From NCBI RefSeq assembly GCF_001882345.1, contig NZ_MINL01000001.1:375944-439943 (forward strand): 64,000 nt of DNA. Direction: 5' to 3'. The stretch comes from Halomonas sp. QHL1 (GTDB lineage: Bacteria; Pseudomonadota; Gammaproteobacteria; Pseudomonadales; Halomonadaceae). Below are positions 52,384-60,151 of the stretch, in pieces. The notes beneath the pieces were generated by a model. That model saw only the letters and a list, made by a program, of their open reading frames with translations. It made no database searches and had not been told where the DNA came from. The position numbers were made by a program, and so were the translations under genes. The first letter of the stretch is position 1, and each line of letters begins with the position of its first letter.

Positions 52384-52785
52384 ATGACCCCATTTCTGCT
52401 CATCCTGCTCGCCGATGCCCTCTTAATTCTCCACGTACTGTTTGTGGCCTTCGTGGTACTGGGCTTATTCGCGGTGTATGTGGGCTATTTCCTGAACTGG
52501 CAGTGGGTGCGCAATCGCGTCTTTCGCATCGTGCACCTGTGCGCCATTGGTTATGTGGTGGTTCAGGCGTGGTTAGGCGTGGTTTGCCCGTTAACCATCT
52601 GGGAAATGGCGCTAAGGGCTAAGGCGGGAACCGCTACCTATTCGGGCTCGTTTATTCAGCATTGGCTGCACAGCCTGCTTTATTACAGCGCTCCTGAGTG
52701 GGTGTTTGTCGTGGTTTACACCCTGTTCGGCACCTTAGTGTTGGCAAGCTGGTTTGTGGTGAAGCCTCGTCAGCGCGCTCCCTAG
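52384..52785 (+). CDS. DUF2784 family membrane protein
   Basis: 133 residues, four membrane helices. The DUF2784 pattern is visible: LLADALLILHVLFVAFVVLG at the N terminus and WLGVVCPLTIWEMALR in the middle, with YSGSFIQHWLHSLLYYSAPE before the last helix. Function unknown. It starts 9 bases after the diguanylate cyclase stop and is likely co-transcribed. Confidence 0.88.
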   Translation: MTPFLLILLADALLILHVLFVAFVVLGLFAVYVGYFLNWQWVRNRVFRIVHLCAIGYVVVQAWLGVVCPLTIWEMALRAKAGTATYSGSFIQHWLHSLLYYSAPEWVFVVVYTLFGTLVLASWFVVKPRQRAP

Positions 52786-52837
52786 AATAGGGTGTGTACT
52801 AAACTTGGCATAACTTACCGTAATTGGGAGCAAACCC

Positions 52838-54214
52838 ATGCGGCACCTATATGTGATGCGCCACGCCAAGGCCAAACAGCCCAGCGGTAATATGACTGAC
52901 CATCAACGGCCATTGCGTAAGCGGGGTAGGCATCAGGCCGCCGCCATGGCGCCTGTGCTTCAGCGCTGGCAGGCGTTGGCAGGGGAGGTCTACGTCAGCA
53001 CGACGGTTCGCACGCGGGAGACATTCGATGAGATCCTAAAGCAGCTACCTGAAGCTAATTTGGTTAAACACGTTCACTTCGATGAAGCCCTTTACACCTT
53101 CGATGGCGAAGCGCTAATGGCGTGGCTCAAAACGCTGCCCAACAAGGCCAACAGAGTGTTGGTGATTGGCCACAATCCGGCCTTGCTCGATCTAGCCAGT
53201 TGGCTCTGCGAAGAGGCGCCTCACTCGCTGCCTACCGGCAGCATGCTGCATTTCTCCCTACCAGATACTCTTTGGGCAGCCATGGAACAGGGCTGTGCCG
53301 AGTTAGTAGATAGCCTGACACCCAAGGAAGCCAGCTATCCATTTTTCCAGCGCCTTGATGCCCCGAAGCCGCCTGACCAGTGCAACGCAGAGACAGCTAG
53401 TCATATTCGTGTTCAGTTGGAGCATCAATATCTGACCGTCAGGGCTTTAGAGGCTGGGGTAATTGCGGGCGTCGACCCTGAGTTTCTGCATCAGTACCGC
53501 GTAAATCTGCGCCGCAGCCGAGCCGTTGGCGAAGCGGTACTATCTACCACCAAGGTCCCCGGCCTTAAGAAGATGCTTAAGCGGCTCAAGCATCGAGCTA
53601 ACGCCACCAGTGACCTCCGCGACCTTGATGTGTTTCTGAAACACCTCAGTAAGTCTCCACCGCAGCTTTCAGCGCGCGCCCGCCAGGGCCTTAAGCAATG
53701 GCTACAGGGTTGTCGGCAGGAGCAGCATGAAGCACTCTGCCAGCAGCTAAACTCGCTGGAGTACGCCGAAGAGTTGCAGGGCTGGCAGACCTTTCTCGCT
53801 TCCAATGACTTTGGAAAGGCGCTCTCTAAGCTCACGCCAAAGCGTATCAATGCGGTGTTGAGCGAGCGCATGGCTGACCATGATAACGATCTGGCAGCAC
53901 TCTCGTTAGACGCCGGTGATACCCCCTTTCATACGTTACGCAAACGCGTAAAACGCATCCGCTACCTGGCCGATCTGAACCCAGCCACCACCCAGCTATT
54001 TCTATCCGAATTAAAGCGTCGCCAGAGCCTGCTCGGTAACTATCAAGACCTGTGTACGCGTCAGGCCTGGATTGAGGCCTTCGCTGAAAGCCCCGATAGC
54101 GATGCAGAGCAGAAGCTGGAGTGCGATGCATGGCGCGCCTCTTTAGAGGCGCAGAAGCAGCGTCTTCGCGAAGATGTATTGGCGTTGAAACCACTGGCCA
54201 ATGATGAGAAGTAG
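52838..54214 (+). CDS. SixA-type phosphohistidine phosphatase fused to a CHAD domain
   Basis: 458 residues. The N-terminal histidine-phosphatase domain carries YVMRHAKAKQ (RHA, catalytic His at 8), RTRETFDEI and VIGHNPALLDLA (second His). From ~residue 190 a CHAD domain follows: FLHQYRVNLRRSRAVGEAVL and FHTLRKRVKRIRYLADLNP, with the basic, His-containing helices that bind polyphosphate. Fusion of the two suggests a role in polyphosphate or phosphohistidine control; fusions of this kind are known but poorly studied. ATG at 52838. Confidence 0.9.
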   Translation: MRHLYVMRHAKAKQPSGNMTDHQRPLRKRGRHQAAAMAPVLQRWQALAGEVYVSTTVRTRETFDEILKQLPEANLVKHVHFDEALYTFDGEALMAWLKTLPNKANRVLVIGHNPALLDLASWLCEEAPHSLPTGSMLHFSLPDTLWAAMEQGCAELVDSLTPKEASYPFFQRLDAPKPPDQCNAETASHIRVQLEHQYLTVRALEAGVIAGVDPEFLHQYRVNLRRSRAVGEAVLSTTKVPGLKKMLKRLKHRANATSDLRDLDVFLKHLSKSPPQLSARARQGLKQWLQGCRQEQHEALCQQLNSLEYAEELQGWQTFLASNDFGKALSKLTPKRINAVLSERMADHDNDLAALSLDAGDTPFHTLRKRVKRIRYLADLNPATTQLFLSELKRRQSLLGNYQDLCTRQAWIEAFAESPDSDAEQKLECDAWRASLEAQKQRLREDVLALKPLANDEK

Positions 54215-54236
54215 CCTTGCCGCCAAAAGATAACTT

Positions 54237-54275
54237 ATATATGATGCGTATACGTTTTGTATTCGTTTCATATAT
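54237..54275. promoter_or_regulatory. Imperfect 17-bp inverted repeat before the ParD-like gene
   Basis: ATATATGATGCGTATAC and GTATTCGTTTCATATAT match as inverted repeats at 14 of 17 positions around GTTTT, 12 bases ahead of the ATG. Antitoxin-type regulators bind such sites over their own promoter, so autoregulation is likely. Confidence 0.55.
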
Positions 54276-54286
54276 TGGGTGGTGTG

Positions 54287-54493
54287 ATGGGTATCGTAAA
54301 AATTAATGATCAGCTACATGAAGACATTCGCAAAGCCAGCTCGGTGATGGTGCGTTCTATCAATGCGCAAGCGGAGTATTGGATAAAAATAGGCATGCTC
54401 GCTGAGGCCAATCCCGGAATGACATTCTCCGAGATTATGCGTGAGCAAATGAAGCAAGCCGATGTCGATCTAAGGAAAGTGATCGGTGGCTAA
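54287..54493 (+). CDS. ParD-like antitoxin-type protein
   Basis: 68 residues: MGIVKINDQLHEDIRKASS resembles the ribbon-helix-helix opening of ParD-like proteins (PF11903 type), followed by QAEYWIKIGMLAEANPGMTF and a short acidic tail. The ATG at 54287 is chosen because MGIVKIND matches the family start; a further upstream frame lacks a ribosome site. The gene overlaps the start of the methionine aminopeptidase gene by 8 bp, where a toxin would normally stand. The inverted repeat just upstream fits autorepression. Confidence 0.75.
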   Translation: MGIVKINDQLHEDIRKASSVMVRSINAQAEYWIKIGMLAEANPGMTFSEIMREQMKQADVDLRKVIGG

Positions 54494-55277
54494 GGTAACG
54501 CTTAAAAGCGAAGAAGAGCTGCGTGTAATGCGTGAATCCGGACGGCTACTCGCTTTGGTTTTTAGCCATCTTGATAAGCTAATTATGCCCGGTATAACTA
54601 CCATGGATATCAATAATTGGGCCGAACGCTATATCGTTGATGATCTGCAGGCTCGCCCAGCCAGTAAGGGGCAATACGATTATCAATTTGTGCTGAATGC
54701 GTCAGTCAACCATGTGGTCTGTCATGGTATTCCCTCTGCAACGCAAAAGCTCAAGATAGGCGATATCGTTAATGTCGATATTACCCTTGAGAAGGGAGGC
54801 TTTATCGCCGACTCAAGCAAGATGTACCTGCTTGGGGATGTAAAACCCTATGCCAAACGGCTGGTTGATAAAACCTACGTGGCCATGTGGCAAGGGATAA
54901 AAGCGGTTAAGCCTGGCGCAACGTTAGGCGATGTGGGCTACGCCATTCAGCAATATGCTGAAAAACACGGGTACTCTATTGTGCGTGAGTACTGCGGCCA
55001 TGGAATAGGCCGAGAAATGCATGAAGAGCCCCAGGTGTTGCATTATGGGAGTAGGGGTAAAGGGTTGGTTTTAGAAGAGGGTATGGTGTTTACCATCGAG
55101 CCAATGGTTAACCAGGGCAAGGCCAAAATAAAAAACAAGAAAGATGGCTGGACGGTGGTTACCAGCGACAAAAAATTGTCTGCCCAGTGGGAGCATACGG
55201 TTGCGGTCACATCCTCCGGTTTCGAAGTGCTGACACTGCGTGATGACGAGTGCATCCCTAGTGAGATTAACCAATAA
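54486..55277 (+). CDS. map: type I methionine aminopeptidase
   Basis: 263 residues with all five metal ligands: the two Asp in NVDITLEKGGFIADSSKMY, His in GHGIGREMHEEPQ, Glu in FTIEPMVNQG and Glu in QWEHTVAV; VCHGIPS contains the substrate-contact His. In most MetAPs the second Asp stands in HGD; here it is IAD. It removes the initiator Met from nascent proteins. Start GTG, inside the ParD-like gene's 3' end (8-bp overlap), so expression is coupled. This may be a second, accessory MetAP besides the essential one elsewhere in the genome. Confidence 0.93.
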   Translation: MAKVTLKSEEELRVMRESGRLLALVFSHLDKLIMPGITTMDINNWAERYIVDDLQARPASKGQYDYQFVLNASVNHVVCHGIPSATQKLKIGDIVNVDITLEKGGFIADSSKMYLLGDVKPYAKRLVDKTYVAMWQGIKAVKPGATLGDVGYAIQQYAEKHGYSIVREYCGHGIGREMHEEPQVLHYGSRGKGLVLEEGMVFTIEPMVNQGKAKIKNKKDGWTVVTSDKKLSAQWEHTVAVTSSGFEVLTLRDDECIPSEINQ

Positions 55278-55470
55278 CTAACGTGTCCCTTCCTTCGTTT
55301 AATCGCCCGGTATGTTAAGGGTCGTAGACTGAAATCCTTCTGGCGAAGCGCATTAGGTGCATTAAGCTCAAATCGTGGGCGCTGCATAGTCAGGCATGCT
55401 TTCTCTCGTATGGTGACTATGATTCATCTATCCCATATCGCTTAACAGCTAAACGAAAAGGAAGTCTACG

Positions 55471-56784
55471 ATGGCGAAAAAACCGACAGGTCATGGAAAC
55501 GGCAGCACGCCAGCGGGTGCGTCACTCGCCACTGTCTCATGCGGCGTCGAAAAATTGCTCTTGGCAGCCTTAGAGCGGGGTGGCAGCTGCCTGGAGACTG
55601 GGCGATTTCTGATTAGCTATCGTGAGGGGCGAGTGGAAGAGGGGATTAAATCGCTTAAAGCTCAGAACTTCCGCGTGGCCGATGCGCGGGACTTCACCGA
55701 CCAAGCCGTTAGCCTGGAGGATTCTGGTGACGCTGAGGCGATGGTATTTCCAGAGCTTGGAGTGGCGCTGGTAGGCGGCGATGCCCTACAGCAGCACGGC
55801 ATGAGTGCGATGGGCAAGTTAGCCCCGGATAGCCCCATCGAAATTATCGAACCAGAGTATTTCGCCTTTTCTGAAAATTCTGAATATCTGCGGGGATTTT
55901 TGCGGGCAGCCAGCACCATCGCTCGTGACCTCGGTGTTGACCTTGATATGGAGGAAGGCGAAGAGAACCTTGAAGAGGACGCCCTTCGGCCAACTTGGGG
56001 GCTAAACCGCTGTAAGGTGCCGCAAAGTAGCTGGAGTGGTGCGGGTATAAAAGTCGCCGTGCTGGATACCGGGATGGATCTTGGCCATCCAGATTTCTCG
56101 GGTAGAGAGTTCAATACGCGCTCATTTGTTGGGGAGCCAGTTCAGGATATCAACGGCCACGGAACACACTGTATTGGTACGGCCTGTGGTCCACAAACGC
56201 CTACCGGAAACACGCCGCGTTACGGAATAGCGTTCGGCTCTCAAGTGCTGGTCGGCAAGGTGCTGACAAATTCAGGTAGTAGCACGGGAGCGGGAGTGCT
56301 GGCGGGGATGAATTGGGCCATTGCCAATCGGTGCGAAGTTATCTCGATGTCGCTTGGCAGTCAGAGCCCAGTGCAAGTAGCCTACACCCACGCTGGCGCT
56401 GCGGCACTTCGTAATGGATGCTTAATTATCGCTGCTGCAGGCAATTCCTCTGCCAACACGGGCGCTCCGGCCAATTCACCCACCATCATGTCCGTTGCTT
56501 CGATTGATGCCAGCTTGAAGCCCTCAAGCTTTTCAAACGCTGGCAAGATCGAAATTGCAGCGCCTGGGGGCGATATTTTTTCGGCGTGGCCCCGGCCAAT
56601 CCACTATAAAACAATTAGTGGCACCAGCATGGCCACACCACACGTGGCAGGCTGTGCCGCACTCTGGGCAGAGTCCGACTCCTCTCTGCGAGGAATGAAG
56701 CTTTGGGAGCAGCTATTGGCCTCAGCCCAGCGCCTGCCATTTGCCGACTCCAAGGTAGGGGCTGGGCTGGTACAAGCACCCTAA
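55471..56784 (+). CDS. subtilisin-like serine protease (S8) with long N-terminal region
   Basis: 437 residues. Catalytic Asp in VAVLDTGMDLGHP (~residue 200), His in INGHGTHCIG (~232), oxyanion Asn in AAAGNSS and Ser in SGTSMATPHVAG (~389). The first ~180 residues, lacking a signal peptide, are not a standard I9 propeptide but include LISYREGRVEEGIKSLKAQN, which is reminiscent of one. It is followed by a small I9-like gene, so the protease may be controlled by that protein. Without a signal peptide, cytosolic or non-classical location is implied. Confidence 0.9.
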   Translation: MAKKPTGHGNGSTPAGASLATVSCGVEKLLLAALERGGSCLETGRFLISYREGRVEEGIKSLKAQNFRVADARDFTDQAVSLEDSGDAEAMVFPELGVALVGGDALQQHGMSAMGKLAPDSPIEIIEPEYFAFSENSEYLRGFLRAASTIARDLGVDLDMEEGEENLEEDALRPTWGLNRCKVPQSSWSGAGIKVAVLDTGMDLGHPDFSGREFNTRSFVGEPVQDINGHGTHCIGTACGPQTPTGNTPRYGIAFGSQVLVGKVLTNSGSSTGAGVLAGMNWAIANRCEVISMSLGSQSPVQVAYTHAGAAALRNGCLIIAAAGNSSANTGAPANSPTIMSVASIDASLKPSSFSNAGKIEIAAPGGDIFSAWPRPIHYKTISGTSMATPHVAGCAALWAESDSSLRGMKLWEQLLASAQRLPFADSKVGAGLVQAP

Positions 56785-56855
56785 TGTGAGCAGGTTCTCA
56801 CTGGCAGGTATTTCATGGGGCCCTGTCCAGGGTACAGACTTCGAAGGTGAGATCG

Positions 56856-57095
56856 ATGGCGAAAATAGAGCTCTGGATAGTAACGATTTCAAGCGAACAA
56901 CCGATCGAGGAAATAGCCACACGCCTTAGTGCAGAAGGGTTAACCATCAGGGATGTACTAGAGGAGATTGGCTGTATTACCGGATCGGCCGATGATGTCA
57001 CGGTGGAACGTTTGAAGCATATCCAAGGTGTGGTGGATATTGCGCCTGATATTCAGATCGATATGGGGCCTCCAGGCTCAGAGGAGACTTGGTAA
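56856..57095 (+). CDS. stand-alone I9-like protease inhibitor/propeptide protein
   Basis: 79 residues, MAKIELWIVTISSEQPIEEI then IGCITGSADDVTVERLKHI and GVVDIAPDIQID: the beta-alpha-beta-beta-alpha-beta pattern and the GV..I..D...D ending of subtilisin propeptide-type (I9) domains. Seventy bases after the S8 protease stop. Detached propeptide-like proteins can act as folding aids or inhibitors of the adjoining protease. ATG at 56856 follows AAGGTGA; a GTG three codons upstream overlaps that site. Confidence 0.65.
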   Translation: MAKIELWIVTISSEQPIEEIATRLSAEGLTIRDVLEEIGCITGSADDVTVERLKHIQGVVDIAPDIQIDMGPPGSEETW

Positions 57096-57152
57096 GCACC
57101 ATTAATATTTCGCTCGGTGTTATGTGAATTATGGCTTCAATGGAGAAGTGAC

Positions 57153-57638
57153 ATGACAACCCCCGCTAAAAACACCATTTGCCTTTGGTACGATGGTAGC
57201 GCAGAAGAGGCAGCACGCTTTTACGCTAATACCTTTCCTGATTCTTTTATCAGGGCCGTTCATCATGCGCCGGGAGACTTTCCATCCGGTAAGCAAGGGG
57301 ATGTATTGACCGTCGAGTTTACCGTGATGGGCATTCCATGCCTTGGGCTCAACGGCGGGCCTGCGTTCAAACACAATGAGTCGTTCTCTTTTCAGGTCTC
57401 AACGAACGATCAAGCCGAAACGGATTACTATTGGAATGCCATTGTTAACAACGGTGGCGAGGAAAGTGCCTGTGGCTGGTGCAAGGACAAATGGGGAGTG
57501 TCTTGGCAGATAACGCCGGTAGTACTGATTAACGCCATTACCAATCCCGATCCTGCCGCCGCTAAGCGCGCATTCGACGCGATGATGCAAATGAGGAAAA
57601 TCAACATCGCCGACATTGAGGCAGCGCTGCACGGGTGA
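57153..57638 (+). CDS. VOC superfamily protein, PhnB/3-demethylubiquinone methyltransferase-like
   Basis: 161 residues starting MTTPAKNTICLWYDGSAEEA, typical of the PhnB_MT branch (PF06983) of the vicinal oxygen chelate fold; GLNGGPAFKHNESFSFQV and CGWCKDKWGVSWQITP are the other family marks. Despite the historical name, members are not established methyltransferases. The ATG at 57153 is preceded by GGAGAAG. Monocistronic in appearance. Substrate and metal are unknown. Confidence 0.9.
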   Translation: MTTPAKNTICLWYDGSAEEAARFYANTFPDSFIRAVHHAPGDFPSGKQGDVLTVEFTVMGIPCLGLNGGPAFKHNESFSFQVSTNDQAETDYYWNAIVNNGGEESACGWCKDKWGVSWQITPVVLINAITNPDPAAAKRAFDAMMQMRKINIADIEAALHG

Positions 57639-57681
57639 AGGGTGAGCTGCGTATTGCATGATTTAGGAGTCGCCCCAACTG

Positions 57682-58155
57682 ATGAGCGCCGACTACCAGA
57701 TAAAACAAATCACCCAGAATGATTTGGGTCTAATGGGTGCTTTATCGGAAACCTTTGGGGAGGTTTTCGATGAAATGGACACCTATACCGGAAATCGGCC
57801 TGCCCTTGACTACTTGTGGCAGCTTCTTGGCAGCGACAACTTTATTGCACTCGTAGCCTTAAAAGAGGAACAAGTTGTGGCAGGTCTTGCTGCCTACGAA
57901 CTAAAAAAATTCGAGCAGCAGCGAAGTGAAATCTATATATACGACCTCGCCGTTTCTGCATTACACCGGCAGCAAGGCATTGCGACTGCGTTAATACACT
58001 ATCTTGGGGAGTTAGCGGCGAAACGTGGAGCGTATGTCATCTTTGTTCAAGCTGATACAGGGCCAGAAGATGAAGCAGCGATTGCTTTATATTCCAAACT
58101 TGGAAGCAAAGAAAATGTTCTGCATTTTGATATTCCCGTGAGACGTCTTTCCTAA
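57682..58155 (+). CDS. AAC(3)-I family N-acetyltransferase
   Basis: 157 residues of the GNAT fold with strong likeness to aminoglycoside 3-N-acetyltransferase I: FIALVALKEEQVVAGLAAYE, KKFEQQRSEIYIYDLAVSAL, HRQQGIATALIHYLGELAAK (R/QxxGxA acetyl-CoA loop) and GAYVIFVQADTGPEDEAAIA follow the AAC(3)-I sequence closely from memory. The enzyme would acetylate the 3-amino group of gentamicin-type aminoglycosides; environmental members may have other substrates. No integron or resistance element surrounds it, so it is probably a resident chromosomal homologue. TAGGAG stands ahead of the ATG by ~13 bases. Confidence 0.85.
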   Translation: MSADYQIKQITQNDLGLMGALSETFGEVFDEMDTYTGNRPALDYLWQLLGSDNFIALVALKEEQVVAGLAAYELKKFEQQRSEIYIYDLAVSALHRQQGIATALIHYLGELAAKRGAYVIFVQADTGPEDEAAIALYSKLGSKENVLHFDIPVRRLS

Positions 58156-58235
58156 TAGCCAAGCCTCGCGATAGCTTTTGCGTTGTGTGGCTTCACTACC
58201 AAGCCGCTATAGCAGAGCAATAAGGGAGAGCAGTT

Positions 58236-58871
58236 GTGTTTGAGTACACGTTGTTTCACTGGATGACATTTCTATCTGCGGCTGTACTTCTGAATCTATC
58301 GCCGGGGCCAGATATTGCCTACATATTGGGGCAAACATTACGTAGTGGGCGACGGCAAGGGTTTGCCGCTATGTTTGGGATTTGGACAGGAGCAGCGCTA
58401 CATGTAGTGATGGCCGCGGTTGGCCTTTCGGCTATTTTGGCCACCTCTGCACTAGCGTTTTCGATTGTTAAATGGGTAGGGGCGGCTTACCTAATATGGC
58501 TTGGCGTTAAAATGTTGCTGTCTAGAGGCGATCAATTTGTTGCAGCGGAAAAGCAAAGTCACAAGAGTTTATCTGCCGTTTATTGGCAGGGCATGCTGGT
58601 GTCAGCGCTCAATCCGAAAGTGGCAGTATTCTTTCTGGCTTTCTTGCCGCAATTTATCGTGAAAGGCGCGGGCCCTGCCGAAGCACAGCTTTTATTGCAT
58701 GGCAGCCTTATTATCGTGGTTGCTGCCGTCATAGAACCCCCTTTGGTACTGGCTGGAGCTAAGCTAGGTGCTTTCCTAAAGAGAAAACCACGCGTTGGTT
58801 TGTGGATGGATAGAAGCTTAGGAGCACTCTTTGTAGCTTTAGGTGCACGGCTCGCTGTTAGTGCTAAGTAA
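58236..58871 (+). CDS. LysE/RhtB family exporter (second in window)
   Basis: 211 residues. The GP signature is in VLLNLSPGPDIAYILGQTLR, and NPKVAVFFLAFLPQFI marks the second repeat; five to six helices are expected. It is only distantly similar to the RhtB-type protein at 5141-5767 (shared residues are mostly family hallmarks). Start GTG, after GGGAGAGC. It exports amino acids or analogues; the exact substrate is unknown. The DUF1330-like gene follows 86 bp on. Confidence 0.9.
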   Translation: MFEYTLFHWMTFLSAAVLLNLSPGPDIAYILGQTLRSGRRQGFAAMFGIWTGAALHVVMAAVGLSAILATSALAFSIVKWVGAAYLIWLGVKMLLSRGDQFVAAEKQSHKSLSAVYWQGMLVSALNPKVAVFFLAFLPQFIVKGAGPAEAQLLLHGSLIIVVAAVIEPPLVLAGAKLGAFLKRKPRVGLWMDRSLGALFVALGARLAVSAK

Positions 58872-58957
58872 GTGCTAGGAGAGGGCGTTACTGACACAAT
58901 TGCTCTAGACTTTCGTTGTTCAAGAATCTGTTCTCGCTTAACCAACGGGAGGTGAGG

Positions 58958-59278
58958 ATGTCCGCCTACGCTGTTGCTCTCATTCGAGAAACCCGGTTCG
59001 ACCCCGAAGTTAAATACTATTTAGAGCGTATCGATGCGACGCTTGCACCTTTCTCGGGTAAATACCTTATACATGGTGGGCCATACATTCCGCTTGAGGG
59101 AGCATGGGAAGGCGATATGGTGGTTATTGAGTTTCCTACGATGGAGCAAGCTCAAGGTTGGTATGACTCGGCTGCTTATAAAGAGATTCGCCCATTGCGC
59201 ACCCAACATACTGAGGGCGACGTGCTTTTAGTTCAGGGCGTACCAGAAGGGCATAAAGGTGCGGATATCCTGGGCTAG
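58958..59278 (+). CDS. DUF1330 family protein
   Basis: 106 residues: MSAYAVALIRETRFDPEVKY and the ending FPTMEQAQGWYDSAAYKEIR match the dimeric alpha-beta barrel DUF1330 family, including the late PLR segment. Function unknown; dimeric alpha-beta barrels often act on small aromatic or lactone-like compounds. Strong ribosome site (GGGAGGTGAGG) just before the ATG at 58958 rejects the longer frame that begins upstream. Confidence 0.88.
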   Translation: MSAYAVALIRETRFDPEVKYYLERIDATLAPFSGKYLIHGGPYIPLEGAWEGDMVVIEFPTMEQAQGWYDSAAYKEIRPLRTQHTEGDVLLVQGVPEGHKGADILG

Positions 59279-59331
59279 CGATCTCCGCACTAAACAAAAG
59301 ACAGTTTAGATCTAGGTTTTGAATCCTTTTA

Positions 59332-60033
59332 TTAGGCCGATTCAGCTACTGCCGTCTCCATTAACGCCCCCTGTAAGTTTGCAACCAGAGCTTCAACTTT
59401 GCGTAAAGCCTCAGCAACCGACTTAGCCAACAACTCCCCACCAACCTCTTGCCCTTCAATGGCAATGTAGTGAATCCGGGTGATCCCGATAAACTCCAGC
59501 GCCGTGGTTAGGTTGGGTTCTAAATGGTTCATGTGCGCCATTTCACCGCCAGGATCAAAGCCGATACCACCCCGGGCAGTAAGAATGACCGCATGCCTTG
59601 GCCGATCTGTTAGTTTCGGAACGTAAGGGTCGGTGGGATTGCTCTCATCGATCCCCACTGTTCGGCCAGCGCGCACCACCTGGTCGACCCAAGCTTTAAG
59701 GGGTGCTGGCATGCCGAAATTGTAGAGTGGTGTGCCGATCACGAGAATGTCTGATGCAATCAGTTCGTCTACCAGCTGATCGCTTTCTGCTAGCGCATTT
59801 TTCATCCAGGGCTCGAGATGCTCTTCAGGCGTAAAGGCAGACGCAATCCAGTCGTGGTTGATAAAAGAGGGTGGATGTTGACCTATATCCCGGTAGGTGA
59901 CGGTGTCTTGCGGTCGGCTGAATTGCCACCGAGTTATAAAGTGGTGAGTCAGGTGACGGCTGTGTGAACCGTGCTCGTCTTTTCCCGCAATACCGGGGCG
60001 GGCACTAGCGTCTAGTTGCAGAATGTGCGTCAT
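59332..60033 (-). CDS. FMN-dependent NADH-azoreductase-like flavoprotein
   Basis: 233 residues with a flavodoxin-like fold: MTHILQLDASARPGIAGK (phosphate-binding loop region), TPLYNFGMPAPLKAWVDQ (the FMN-binding MYNFxxP...KxWxD signature of AzoR) and ILTARGGIG (the flavin-ring contact TARGG). It would reduce azo dyes or quinones with NAD(P)H. It lies divergent from a LysR regulator, sharing a 118-bp control region with two matching palindromes, so it is probably that regulator's target. Confidence 0.9.
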   Translation of the reverse strand: MTHILQLDASARPGIAGKDEHGSHSRHLTHHFITRWQFSRPQDTVTYRDIGQHPPSFINHDWIASAFTPEEHLEPWMKNALAESDQLVDELIASDILVIGTPLYNFGMPAPLKAWVDQVVRAGRTVGIDESNPTDPYVPKLTDRPRHAVILTARGGIGFDPGGEMAHMNHLEPNLTTALEFIGITRIHYIAIEGQEVGGELLAKSVAEALRKVEALVANLQGALMETAVAESA

Positions 60034-60046
60034 GGGTAATCTCCTT

Positions 60047-60061
60047 TTGAGCTAAACTCAT
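60047..60061. promoter_or_regulatory. TGAG-N5-CTCA palindrome 1 (azoreductase side)
   Basis: TTGAGCTAAACTCAT lies ~15 bases ahead of the azoreductase start. The same TGAG-N5-CTCA form recurs at 60135, in the same intergenic gap. Two matching palindromes between a LysR gene and its divergent neighbour suggest regulator-binding sites. Confidence 0.45.
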
Positions 60062-60134
60062 CTATGTTTAATAACAGACTTAGCGTAGGCCGTGATTAAT
60101 GGCCCAAACAAACGATCTTTTCTTGCTATAACAG

Positions 60135-60149
60135 ATGAGAAAAACTCAT
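60135..60149. promoter_or_regulatory. TGAG-N5-CTCA palindrome 2 (LysR side)
   Basis: ATGAGAAAAACTCAT, two bases ahead of the chosen LysR start, could allow autorepression. It may be coding if the longer start at 60092 is real. Confidence 0.45.
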
Positions 60150-60151
60150 TC

